64,000 nucleotides of DNA. Source: Akkermansiaceae bacterium (lineage in GTDB: Bacteria > Verrucomicrobiota > Verrucomicrobiia > Verrucomicrobiales > DEV007). The position numbers and the translations under genes are program-made. Numbering within the stretch: position 1 is the stretch's first letter; the number at the start of each line of letters is the position of its first letter. The DNA lies in NCBI GenBank assembly GCA_024233085.1, contig JACKQC010000010.1, positions 1-64,000 of the forward strand. The letters are read 5' to 3'. The notes beneath the pieces were generated by a model that was not told where the DNA came from, made no database searches, and was given only the letters and a program-made list of their open reading frames with translations. This document shows, piece after piece, positions 34,801 through 41,991 of this stretch.

Positions 34801-35102
34801 ACCTCGTCAACGGAAAGGCCGACGATCTCGTGACCATCGCCGGGCTCGTCATCTGCCGCCAGCGCCCGGGCACGGCGAAAGGCCACGTCTTCATCAGTCT
34901 CGAGGACGAGACCGGCATCGCCAACGCCTTCGTGCCCGGCCCGACCTTCGACCGCTTCCGCCGGGTCATCACCCAGGAGGCGTTTCTGAAAATCACCGGC
35001 CGCCTCCAAATCCAGCACCACGTCACCTCCATTTACACCGAGCACGTCGAGCCCCTGGCCTTCGACGCCGTGGTGAAACGGCAGTCGCACGATTTTCACT
35101 GA
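31848..35102 (+). CDS. dnaE2: Error-prone DNA polymerase III alpha subunit DnaE2
   Basis: 1084 residues, the usual size for DnaE2. The PHP domain starts at once (YVELHARSAFSFHRGASHPE, then ITDRDGVYGSARAH). The polymerase active site includes PDIDLDLP near residues 422-430 (two catalytic Asp) and the family motifs VFQVESRAQMATLPRMKPR, HRSEERMTKVMAKL and FALYGFPESHAISFALIAYAS. A C-terminal OB fold (VTIAGLVICRQRPGTAKGH) completes the protein. DnaE2 performs translesion synthesis and damage-induced mutagenesis, normally with ImuA and ImuB and under LexA control. Neither imuA, imuB nor lexA is adjacent here. The palindrome array at 35114 begins right after the stop. Confidence 0.95.
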   Translation: MPAVPYVELHARSAFSFHRGASHPEELVREAAALGYPALAITDRDGVYGSARAHYAAMELKRERGLDFRAIVGAELTLEGELALPVLVRTRAGYQTLCRLITQAKLRGLSKTDVARVAETGPLFHGTARVPDAEFLNPRKEGRVRWSDLEEFIEPNGDLIALTGDEEGPIQRALAAGDDAGADERLRRLTRLFGRENVGVEIQRHLVRGERLANRRLIDLAGAHGLKLVASNSVVSATPRGRVVADAFACLRHHTTLDAAGSRLARNAERHLKPPPRMRERFADLPDALTHTLRLADRIEFTLENLGYRFPDYPVPDGHDTASFLRERTYLGARERYGKITPKIRRQLDHELDLIGRLGFRGYFLIVWDIVNFARAKNILIQGRGSAANSAVCYCLRITAVDAIAQKLLFERFLSEGRNSWPDIDLDLPSGDRREAVIQGVFQRYAPRGAAMTANVITYRGRSAMREMGKVLDIPEDTLGRFSDAWGSGHATTEADLMERVREAGLDTAHPRLPALIHLYRKVHGLPRHLGQHSGGMIVSDRGLDTVVPLENASMEDRRVVQWDKDDCEDLGIVKVDLLGLGMLAAMQDTVELCRKRGRPVDLARIPKDDPATYDSLRRADTIGVFQVESRAQMATLPRMKPREFYDLVVEVAIIRPGPIVGGMVHPYLNRRNGAEPVDFIDERFRPALERTLGVPLFQEQVLQMAMIAADFSGSEAEELRRAISFHRSEERMTKVMAKLRAAMDRKRVAREIQDRIAASISSFALYGFPESHAISFALIAYASAWLKVHRPAEFYTGLLNNQPMGFYSPATLVKDAKHHGLRVRPVDVTVSDLLCAVEDDRTLRLGLRTVNGLAGHTAERIAAERARAPFSGLTDFLVRARPSRDERRALAKIGALNALPEAFHRRDALWAVERFADPDDLFTRAELTAGAETDSPADRPSVLRPMDALERLQADYDGLGLTTGPHPMRHVRERLDPGIFRATDLVNGKADDLVTIAGLVICRQRPGTAKGHVFISLEDETGIANAFVPGPTFDRFRRVITQEAFLKITGRLQIQHHVTSIYTEHVEPLAFDAVVKRQSHDFH

Positions 35103-35113
35103 GTGCCGGAGAA

Positions 35114-35506
35114 AATTTCCACCACGGCAGAAGACGCCCCCCGGTTTTGGGCACGAATTTCTTCCACGGAAGAAGGTCGCACCCAATTTTTGAATGACCT
35201 TCTTCCCGGGAAGAAACCGCCTCCGCATTTCGAGACCTCTTTCCCGACCGGGAAGACGAAAACCTCCGATTTTCGGACAGTTCTCCTTCCGGGGAAGAAG
35301 GCCACCCCCGATTTTGGGCGCGAATTTCTTCCACGGAAGAAGGTCGTACCCAATTTTTGAATGACCTTCTTCCCGGGAAGAAACCGCCTCCGCATTTCGA
35401 GACCTCTTTCCCGACCGGGAAGACCAGAACCCCCGAATTTTTGCACAACCTTCCTCCGTGGAAGAAGACACCTCCCGGTTCGGCGGACCGCCTCCGAACC
35501 GGGAAA
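35114..35506. repeat. Array of 16-base palindromes with variable spacers, period about 42
   Basis: Eight clear palindromes of the type TTCTTCCNNGGAAGAA or TTTCCCNNCCGGGAAGA recur about every 42 bases, alternating with spacers of 24-27 bases that are themselves imperfect inverted repeats (GGTC...GACC, CCGATTTTCGG). A block of about 100 bases at 35161 is repeated at 35328. The array ends with a larger hairpin, TCCCGGTTCGG pairing with CCGAACCGGGA (35475-35506). It lies between the converging dnaE2 and beta-helix genes, with only about 120 bases of ordinary sequence on its right. Confidence 0.85.
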
Positions 35507-35626
35507 ATCGCTCGATCCGAACCCGGCCCCGTCGGTCGGCAAAGACAAACGGACCATCCGAATGCGTCCGAGAACAAACAACCACGCCAAAGATCCGCCC
35601 AGAAATTCCACGACCGCCCGGAAACC

Positions 35627-37753
35627 TCACTCCCGCGGCCCCGCCCGCGAGACATCCACCGGCGCGATCCCCAGCCTCGCGGCGGGCGATTCGGGGCCGA
35701 AAGTGAAATCGTTCGCCTTCGGATCGCGAAACCTCGGATCGGCGAAGACGCTGCCTTTCTCGATCCCCCGCGCGCGCTGCGTGGCCAGGAAATCCTCCGC
35801 CCATTGCGGATTCCCGGCGCACCAGTAGAGATTCTCGTCCGCGTCGCAGTCGGCGAGACGAACCGGCGGCATCGTTCGCGCCCCGCGTTTCCAGGGCTCC
35901 GCGTGCTCGTATAGAATAGGCGCGCGCGGGTTCACGGAGACGAACACATTGTGCCGCACCGTCGATCCCGTCACCGGATCGCCCGACAAGACCAGAAAGC
36001 CGCGCTGATGCCCGACGCGGACGCCCGCCGGCGTCTTCGGGAGCGGATTGAAGACGACGTTGTTGAGAATGTCGCACCTTCCCTTCCAGATCAGCCCCTC
36101 GCCACAGACGCGGGCGATCACGTTTCGCTCAATGGCGACCTCGTGCTGGTCGTCATCGCAGCGGATCGCCGCGTTCAGGTTCGGCGAGTGAATGTCGTGG
36201 ACGAAATTGCCGGCCACCCGGTTGCCGCCGCCCGTCCCCGAAACGTAGATGGCGTTGCCGTCGCCGAGTTTTTCCAGGACGTGGTGGATGTCGTTGCCCG
36301 CGATCTCGTTTTGTCGGCCGTGCATCAGCGGCTCGCGCGATGGCCAGGAACGGTCGCGGCTTTCGAGGTGAAACATGGCCTCGTCCCATCGCACCGTCTT
36401 GCTCGACTCCTTGTCGCCACTGACGCTGAGCTGCGTTCGCGTGCTGACCACGATGCCCGTGTAGGGCGTGTGGGCGATCCGGTTGTGAACGATCCGGTTG
36501 TGCCCGCTCTGCCACAGGAAAATCGCCGGCGAATGCCACCACACCTGCCCGATATGCTGGATCGTGTTGTCGGCGATCTTGTTGTCGCGGTTCACGTCCT
36601 TGTAACCCATCCCGTAACCGGCCAGCAGGATGCCGGCGCCGCCGAGATCCGAAAAACGGGACGACGAGACCGTGTTGCCGCGGCAATGCAGGTCGAGCCG
36701 GACGCCCGCCGCCCCGGCGTTTTCGAAGCGACAGCGCTCGATCCGGCAGTCCTCCGCGCCCCGCAGCCGGACCATCGCCGTGGGCCGGTCATACATTTCC
36801 CAGTCGTGCTGGAGCCCCCAGCCGGTCTTGCCCGTCTCCCAGGCGTGGGCATTGGCGCCGGTGAAACCGATCCCGCGCAGGGCCACGCCGCGCACCGGGC
36901 GATCCTCGAGTGAGGCTTCGTCGATTTCGCCTTCAATGCGCAGCAGCTCGGTCAGGCGGGGCACGCCGACGCGGTCACCGGGCGCCTTTCCGTCCGGCGG
37001 CCAGAGGATGACTTCGCGTGTCGCCGGGTCGAATCTCCATTCGCCCGGCTCGTCGAGCGCGGCGGCCACGTTTTCGATCCACAGGCTGCCGCCGCCCGCT
37101 TCGATTACGATGTCGCCCGGCGGCGTCATCGCATAGGTGCCGGGGACATCGGATTCCAGCCAGCCAAATTCCCGGTTCACGCGGGCGATCGGCAGCAGAT
37201 GCATCGTCCACGGATATCGGGGAATCACGCGCATCGCGCCGCCCGCGAAGTCCGGAATCGCCTCGAAAACCTCGGCCGGCGCGTAAAGCCGCCGCGTGTC
37301 GATGGGCCGACGGTCGCGATAGGGCACGGCGTCGGGCGGCCTGGCAAGCTGGGAAAACGCCCGCGACCGAGCCCGGGGAAGCGATTTGCCCTCCCAGAAG
37401 AGCGACCTCGGCTCCGGCCAGGCGGCCGGCAAGATGGCCGCCCAGAGCGTTTTCGATCCCGAAACCGGCTTCCAGGCCTCTCGACCCAACAGGGTTGACC
37501 CGCTGACCCAACAGGGTTGGGTCGGATCGGCGCTCTCCAGCGTCAATCCGGCGTCTTTTTTCGTCAAAACCAGCGTTTCCGCGAGCCGGATCGTGCCGGA
37601 GGGAAGAAGAATCCGGTTGGGTCCCGAATTTTCGCGAGCGGCCGCGATCGCCGCGCGGAGGGAATCCTCGTCCGGCGCGGGGAGCGGGAAATCGGCCGAC
37701 TCCAGCCCCGCGGGAAGGAGAAAGAGCCACCAGAACGTCAGCCAGATCCGCAT
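35627..37753 (-). CDS. Exported right-handed parallel beta-helix protein
   Basis: 708 residues with a signal peptide (RIWLTFWWLFLLPAGLESA). From about residue 360 the sequence has many short rungs with Asn/His/Arg turns typical of pectate-lyase-like helices: NRIVHNRIAHTPYTGIVVS, NEIAGNDIHHVLEKLGDGN, NRVAGNFVHDIHSP. The N-terminal half is beta-rich. Such proteins bind or cleave polysaccharides; Asp/Arg catalytic residues cannot be assigned by eye. A stretch encoded by a palindromic repeat (37483-37523) adds the residues DPTQPCWVSGSTLL near position 80 without disturbing the frame. It converges on dnaE2 across the palindrome array. Confidence 0.8.
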   Translation of the reverse strand: MRIWLTFWWLFLLPAGLESADFPLPAPDEDSLRAAIAAARENSGPNRILLPSGTIRLAETLVLTKKDAGLTLESADPTQPCWVSGSTLLGREAWKPVSGSKTLWAAILPAAWPEPRSLFWEGKSLPRARSRAFSQLARPPDAVPYRDRRPIDTRRLYAPAEVFEAIPDFAGGAMRVIPRYPWTMHLLPIARVNREFGWLESDVPGTYAMTPPGDIVIEAGGGSLWIENVAAALDEPGEWRFDPATREVILWPPDGKAPGDRVGVPRLTELLRIEGEIDEASLEDRPVRGVALRGIGFTGANAHAWETGKTGWGLQHDWEMYDRPTAMVRLRGAEDCRIERCRFENAGAAGVRLDLHCRGNTVSSSRFSDLGGAGILLAGYGMGYKDVNRDNKIADNTIQHIGQVWWHSPAIFLWQSGHNRIVHNRIAHTPYTGIVVSTRTQLSVSGDKESSKTVRWDEAMFHLESRDRSWPSREPLMHGRQNEIAGNDIHHVLEKLGDGNAIYVSGTGGGNRVAGNFVHDIHSPNLNAAIRCDDDQHEVAIERNVIARVCGEGLIWKGRCDILNNVVFNPLPKTPAGVRVGHQRGFLVLSGDPVTGSTVRHNVFVSVNPRAPILYEHAEPWKRGARTMPPVRLADCDADENLYWCAGNPQWAEDFLATQRARGIEKGSVFADPRFRDPKANDFTFGPESPAARLGIAPVDVSRAGPRE
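37483..37523. repeat. CCAACAGGG palindromic element, copy 7, inside a coding sequence
   Basis: GACCCAACAGGGTTGAC and GACCCAACAGGGTTGGGTC are arranged as a direct pair with four bases between, unlike the inverted pairs elsewhere. The element is wholly inside the beta-helix gene and is translated in frame as part of the mature protein. Confidence 0.9.
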
Positions 37754-37854
37754 CGTGTTTTCAACGACGCGCTTTGTCCATCGGGCGTCAACCGGCGCGT
37801 GACTCGCGAATCCGCGCCGCGAGGCGCGCGCCATACTCTCCGAAACGCCGCGAG

Positions 37855-37944
37855 GATCAAGGAGGGGCGGTATGATACCGCCCGCACCGGATCGGTCACC
37901 GCGGATTGGCTCCGCGGGCGGTATCATACCGCCCCTCCTTGATC
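37855..37944. repeat. REP pair (REPIN) of the adjacent RAYT
   Basis: Two copies of GGGCGGTATGATACCGCCC lie in inverted orientation within a near-perfect inverted repeat whose outer arms are GATCAAGGAGG and CCTCCTTGATC. A smaller stem, CCGCGG...CCGCGG, lies in the middle. The right end touches the stop codon of the RAYT gene. This is the usual association of a RAYT with its cognate REP sequences. Confidence 0.9.
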
Positions 37945-38607
37945 TCAATCGATTTCCCGCGCCAACTCACTTTCCCACAAGATAAATTCTCCCGCGCCCA
38001 ACCGCGCCTTCTCCGGGTTCCGGCGAATGTAGCGAACGCAATTCCCGAAGTGCCGCGAATCTCGAACCAGCCGGTCAAAGTAATCCTTTTGCCAAAGCGG
38101 GTTACCCGTTCTGTTTTCGCGCCGATTGATTCGAACCGCCGAATACCGTTTCCAGGATTGTATCAGCGCCTCCAGCCGCCAGTCAGCATTCAAAACGAAC
38201 AACCCATGCACGTGGTTCGGCATCACCACAAAACTCAGCATCGCCGTCCGCTCACCCTCGAAATGCAAGAGCGCGTCTTTTACGAATTGCGCGTTTGCCG
38301 GGCTCCGTAACACGCACGAGCCGCTTCCGGCATCCAGCCATTCATCCATTTTTTGTGAAAACAGGCGGTGGTATTCCCTTTCTGTGTCTTCGTTCCACGG
38401 TTCTGGATGACGACTTTTCCACACGGTCACTTCTTCGTGGTGCCGGTCCAGATTCGCCTTGGGAATCGAGTCCGCCAAACGCCAGGTCACAAAAACCACG
38501 ACACCATCCTGCCGCCAGTGCGGAAGCCGGTTCCGTGTCGTGGCGACGTCGCTCCACGGATTAAAAAACCGCAATTCGTCTCGGCGCATTTTTCGATTCG
38601 TCTCCAC
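37945..38607 (-). CDS. REP-associated tyrosine transposase (RAYT, IS200-like Y1 fold)
   Basis: 220 residues. FVVMPNHVHGLFVLNAD carries the HUH-type metal motif (HVH), and WQKDYFDRLVRDSRHF and NCVRYIRRNPEKARL contain the conserved C-terminal helix with the catalytic Tyr seen in RAYTs and IS200/IS605 transposases. RAYTs are single-copy domesticated relatives that nick single-stranded REP hairpins and spread REPINs through a genome. The gene lies directly beside an inverted pair of GGCGGTATGATACCGCC hairpins, its presumed substrate. It has no transposon ends of its own. An alternative start six codons downstream (MRRDEL) is possible. Confidence 0.9.
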   Translation of the reverse strand: METNRKMRRDELRFFNPWSDVATTRNRLPHWRQDGVVVFVTWRLADSIPKANLDRHHEEVTVWKSRHPEPWNEDTEREYHRLFSQKMDEWLDAGSGSCVLRSPANAQFVKDALLHFEGERTAMLSFVVMPNHVHGLFVLNADWRLEALIQSWKRYSAVRINRRENRTGNPLWQKDYFDRLVRDSRHFGNCVRYIRRNPEKARLGAGEFILWESELAREID

Positions 38608-38659
38608 ATTCCACCACCACGAGGCCGCGAATCTCGATGACGCCGGGGGCTTTCATGCG

Positions 38660-39682
38660 TTATCCGAGATTCACCACCACCTTTCCGAAATGCCGCCCGC
38701 TTTCGAGCCAGTCGTAGGCGGCCAACGCGTCGTCAAACGCGAACTCGCGGTCGATGGCGGGATGGATCGCCTTTTCGGCGAGAAAGGCGTTCATCCGCTC
38801 GAACATGGCGCGGCTTCCGGCGTAGATGCCGTGGAGATCGACATTCCGCGCCAGCAAGGGAAACAGGCTGGCCTCGGGCGCCTCGAAACCGGTGAGCACG
38901 CCGATCAGGCCGATGTGCCCGCCCGGCGCGATGGCGTTCATCGAACGGCCCAGGGTGCCGGGGCCGCCGACCTCGATGATGTGATCGACGCCGCGTTTAT
39001 CGGTCAAATCCCACACGGTCTTGTCCCAATCGGGCTGGGTCGCGTAGTTGACGGTGTGCCAGGCGCCGAGGGCGCGGGCGCGTTCGAGTTTTTCGTCGGA
39101 GCTGGATGTGACGATGACCTTCGCGCCGAGAGCGGCGGCGATTTGCAGGGAGCCGATGGACACGCCGCCGGTGCCGAGCGCGAGCACGGTGTCGCCGGAC
39201 TTCAGACCGCCGCGCTCGACGAGGGAATGCCAGGCCGTCAGGGCGGCGACGGGCAGGCAGGCGCCCTCGGCAAAGGTCAGGTGTCCGGGCAGGCGAACCA
39301 ACTGCGCCGCCGACAGGACGACGAACTCCGAGAGCACGCCGTCGGCCGAGCCGCCCAGCGCGGCCTTGTGAAATCGCATCTCGAAGCGCCCGTCCTCCCA
39401 GTCACGGAAAATGCCCGCCACCACGCGATCGCCCCTCTCCCAGCCGCTCACTCCCTCGCCGAGCGCGTCGATTTCCCCCGCCCCGTCGCTGAGCGGGATA
39501 ACGCTGCCGCCGCCTCCGCTGGCGGACTTGCCGCTCCGAACGAGCAGGTCACGGTAATTCAGAGAGCAGGCCCGGACGCGGACGCGGACCTCACCGGGAC
39601 CGGGCTCGGGCACGGGGGCGTCTTCGATTTTCACCGGCTCCATTGGGCCGGCGGCGGTGGGTTCGAGGCGGTACTGGCGCAT
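38660..39682 (-). CDS. Zinc-independent MDR-family quinone oxidoreductase-like enzyme
   Basis: 340 residues, MRQYRLEPTAAGPMEPVKIE. The N-terminal GroES-like domain has VRACSLNYRDLLVRSGK, and the Rossmann domain has VLALGTGGVSIGSLQIAAALG with VTSSSDEKLERARALGA. This places it in the medium-chain dehydrogenase/reductase superfamily near the NAD(P)-dependent alcohol dehydrogenase and quinone reductase groups. The Cys/His residues that bind catalytic zinc are absent in the usual positions, favouring NADPH-dependent reductase activity on quinones or enones. The start at 39682 was chosen because the upstream extension is arginine-rich and atypical. It diverges from the pyruvate dehydrogenase genes. 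Confidence 0.85.
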   Translation of the reverse strand: MRQYRLEPTAAGPMEPVKIEDAPVPEPGPGEVRVRVRACSLNYRDLLVRSGKSASGGGGSVIPLSDGAGEIDALGEGVSGWERGDRVVAGIFRDWEDGRFEMRFHKAALGGSADGVLSEFVVLSAAQLVRLPGHLTFAEGACLPVAALTAWHSLVERGGLKSGDTVLALGTGGVSIGSLQIAAALGAKVIVTSSSDEKLERARALGAWHTVNYATQPDWDKTVWDLTDKRGVDHIIEVGGPGTLGRSMNAIAPGGHIGLIGVLTGFEAPEASLFPLLARNVDLHGIYAGSRAMFERMNAFLAEKAIHPAIDREFAFDDALAAYDWLESGRHFGKVVVNLG

Positions 39683-39813
39683 GGCGGATCGGGCATTCCT
39701 ACACGCATCGCGCGGCGCGGCGCAAGCGGGCAAACGCCAATTTTGGCCAACAGAAGGGCAAGTTTTCCTTTGCGAGCCGCCCGCGCCCGGCGAAACGTGG
39801 GTTTTTCCCCTTC

Positions 39814-40860
39814 ATGTCGCAATCGCTCCCCCAGTCGACTCTGGAAGCGGCGGGCTCGCCACCGGCGGGCACGGACCGCTCGGTCGAAGCCTACCGCTGG
39901 ATGGTGCTGGCCCGCGTTTTCGAGGACAAGATCGCCGCGCTCTACCGCGCGGGAAAGATCGTCGGCGGCGTCTATCTGGGCCGCGGACAGGAGGCTTTCA
40001 GCGCTTCGCTGGGCATGCAGCTCGACCGGGCGCGGGGCGATGTCTTTTGCGGCCTGATCCGGGACCAGGCGGGGCGGATGGCTTTCGGCGAACCGCTGAT
40101 CGACTCCGCCCGCACCTATCTCGGCTCGGCGGAGGGCCCCATGCGCGGCCGCGACGGAAACATTCACCGGGGCCGCCCCTCGAAGGGCATGCCCGCCATG
40201 ATCAGTCACCTCGGCGCGATGATACCGGTCGTCAACGGCATGCTGATGGCCCTGCGCCACCGAAAGGCACAGGGCGTGGCCGGCGGCGTGACCATCGGCG
40301 ACGGCGGCACCTCGACCGGCGCCTTTCACGAGGCGCTGAACCAGGCCGCCGTGGAAAAACTCCCGCTCGTCCTCGCCGTGGCGAACAACCAATACGCCTA
40401 CTCCACCCCGGTCTCGGAGCAGTTCGCGTGCGACGATCTCGCGGACCGCGCCGCGGGATACGGCGTCCGCGGCTACTCGATCGACGGAACGGATCTGGAC
40501 GCCTGCCTGAGCGCCTTCACGGAAGCCATTGCCCGCGCCCGCGCCGGGGAAGGCCCCCAGATGGTGGTCGGGAAACTGCTGCGCCTCGCCGGGCACGGCG
40601 AGCATGACGACGCCCGCTACATTCCCGAATCGAAGCGGTCCGAGCCCCACGGCGGCGATTGCCTGGCCCTGGCTCGGGCGAAAATCCTCGCCGAAGGCCG
40701 CGCCGGCGCGGAAGCCGTCGCCGAGATCGAAAAGTCCGCCCAGGAGCGAGTCGAGGAGGCCGTGGCCCGCGCCCAGAGCGAGCCGGCGCCGAATCCCTAC
40801 CGCGAATCCTGGCACGCCCTGGCCACCAAGCACCTCAGCGAGGGCACGACCGAAGTCTGA
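39814..40860 (+). CDS. pdhA: Pyruvate dehydrogenase E1 component, alpha subunit
   Basis: 348 residues. The thiamine diphosphate motif starts GDGGTSTGAFHEALNQAAV and ends ANNQYAYSTP, with ISHLGAMIPVVNGMLMAL before it and RLAGHGEHDDARYIP after it. This is the alpha half of heterotetrameric E1 enzymes that decarboxylate 2-oxo acids and pass the acyl group to lipoyl-E2. The genes for E1beta and E2 follow in the same direction with gaps of 66 and 99 bases, forming a pdhABC-type operon. Pyruvate is the likely substrate, but branched-chain 2-oxo acids cannot be excluded by eye. Confidence 0.85.
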   Translation: MSQSLPQSTLEAAGSPPAGTDRSVEAYRWMVLARVFEDKIAALYRAGKIVGGVYLGRGQEAFSASLGMQLDRARGDVFCGLIRDQAGRMAFGEPLIDSARTYLGSAEGPMRGRDGNIHRGRPSKGMPAMISHLGAMIPVVNGMLMALRHRKAQGVAGGVTIGDGGTSTGAFHEALNQAAVEKLPLVLAVANNQYAYSTPVSEQFACDDLADRAAGYGVRGYSIDGTDLDACLSAFTEAIARARAGEGPQMVVGKLLRLAGHGEHDDARYIPESKRSEPHGGDCLALARAKILAEGRAGAEAVAEIEKSAQERVEEAVARAQSEPAPNPYRESWHALATKHLSEGTTEV

Positions 40861-40926
40861 GGGTCCCCCGAACGACTTCACGGAATCTCGGATTTCGAAA
40901 TTCGGATTTAGCAGATTTTCATCCCC

Positions 40927-41892
40927 ATGCCCGTCACCTATCTCGACGCCATCCGCGAAGCGCAGGCCAAGGCCCTCGCCGAGGACGACCGCGTCTTCAT
41001 CTACGGGCAGGATGTGGCCGAGTTCGGCGGCGCTTTCAAGGCGACCAAAGGACTCGCGGACCGTTTTCCCGGGCGGGTGGTCAACTCCCCCATCAGCGAG
41101 GACGCCATCGTCGGCGCCGCCATCGGCGCGGCCATCGAGGGCATGCGCCCCATCGTGGAGATGCAGTTCGCCGACTTTTCCTCGCTGGCCTTCAACCAGA
41201 TCGTCAACCAGTCCGCCACCCATTTCTGGCGCACGGGCGTGCCCTGCCCGATCACGATACGCCTGCCCTCGGGCGGCACGGAGGGCAGCGGCCCCTTTCA
41301 CAGCCAGAGCGTCGAATCCATCTACGCCCACTACCCCGGCCTCATCGTGCTCACCCCGGCGACGGTCGAGGACGCCTACTCGATGCTGCTGGAGGCGATC
41401 CGCATCGACGACCCCGTGATTTTTTGCGAGCACAAGTTTCTCTATTACCACCTCAAAGCCGACGCCCTGCCCGCCGTCAGCCTGCCGGTGGGAAAGGCCC
41501 GCATCGCCCGCTTCGGCCGCCACGCCACCATCGTCGCCTACTCGGCCATGGTTCACGAAGCCCTGCGCGCCGCCCGCGAGATGGCCGAGGAAGGCTGGGA
41601 AATCGAGGTCGTCGACCTCCGCTCCGCCAAACCCATCGACACCGACACCATCCTCGCCTCCGTCGCCCGCACCGGACGCCTGCTTTGCGTCGGCGAAAGC
41701 TTCCCCTGGGGCGGCCTGACCGCGGAAGTGATCTCCCGCGTCGTCGGCGAGGGCTTCCACCTGCTCGACGCCCCGCCCAAGCGGCTCAACTCGAAGGACA
41801 CTCCCATCCCCTATCACCCGAATCTCTGGCGCGTTCACCGCCCCACCTGGCAGGCCATCGCCGCCGCCACCCGCAACCTCCTGCGGCTCTGA
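40927..41892 (+). CDS. pdhB: Pyruvate dehydrogenase E1 component, beta subunit
   Basis: 321 residues, typical length. The motifs YLDAIREAQAKALAEDDRVF, GQDVAEFGGAFKATKGLAD, SPISEDAIVGAAIGAA and PIVEMQFADFSSLAFNQIVN are characteristic of the beta subunit. The closing VVDLRSAKPIDTDTI and GGLTAEVISRVV form its C-terminal domain, which contacts E2. Together with PdhA it carries out the thiamine-dependent decarboxylation of the 2-oxo acid in the cytoplasm. It lies between the E1alpha and E2 genes. The preceding gap contains a small AT-rich run with repeated GGATTT words. Confidence 0.9.
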   Translation: MPVTYLDAIREAQAKALAEDDRVFIYGQDVAEFGGAFKATKGLADRFPGRVVNSPISEDAIVGAAIGAAIEGMRPIVEMQFADFSSLAFNQIVNQSATHFWRTGVPCPITIRLPSGGTEGSGPFHSQSVESIYAHYPGLIVLTPATVEDAYSMLLEAIRIDDPVIFCEHKFLYYHLKADALPAVSLPVGKARIARFGRHATIVAYSAMVHEALRAAREMAEEGWEIEVVDLRSAKPIDTDTILASVARTGRLLCVGESFPWGGLTAEVISRVVGEGFHLLDAPPKRLNSKDTPIPYHPNLWRVHRPTWQAIAAATRNLLRL

Positions 41893-41991
41893 CCAAACGC
41901 CTTTCGCCAGAATCGACCGGAGATCCACCCCAACCTTCACCGCTTGCCTTCCCACTTTTCCACCTTCGCACCTTTTACTTCTTTCCCCGAA

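Noticed and set aside
35096..35655. Repeat-rich open frames across the second palindrome array
   Set aside because: The array lacks stops in several frames because of its repeated sequence. The translations are simple echoes of the palindromes with no start context.
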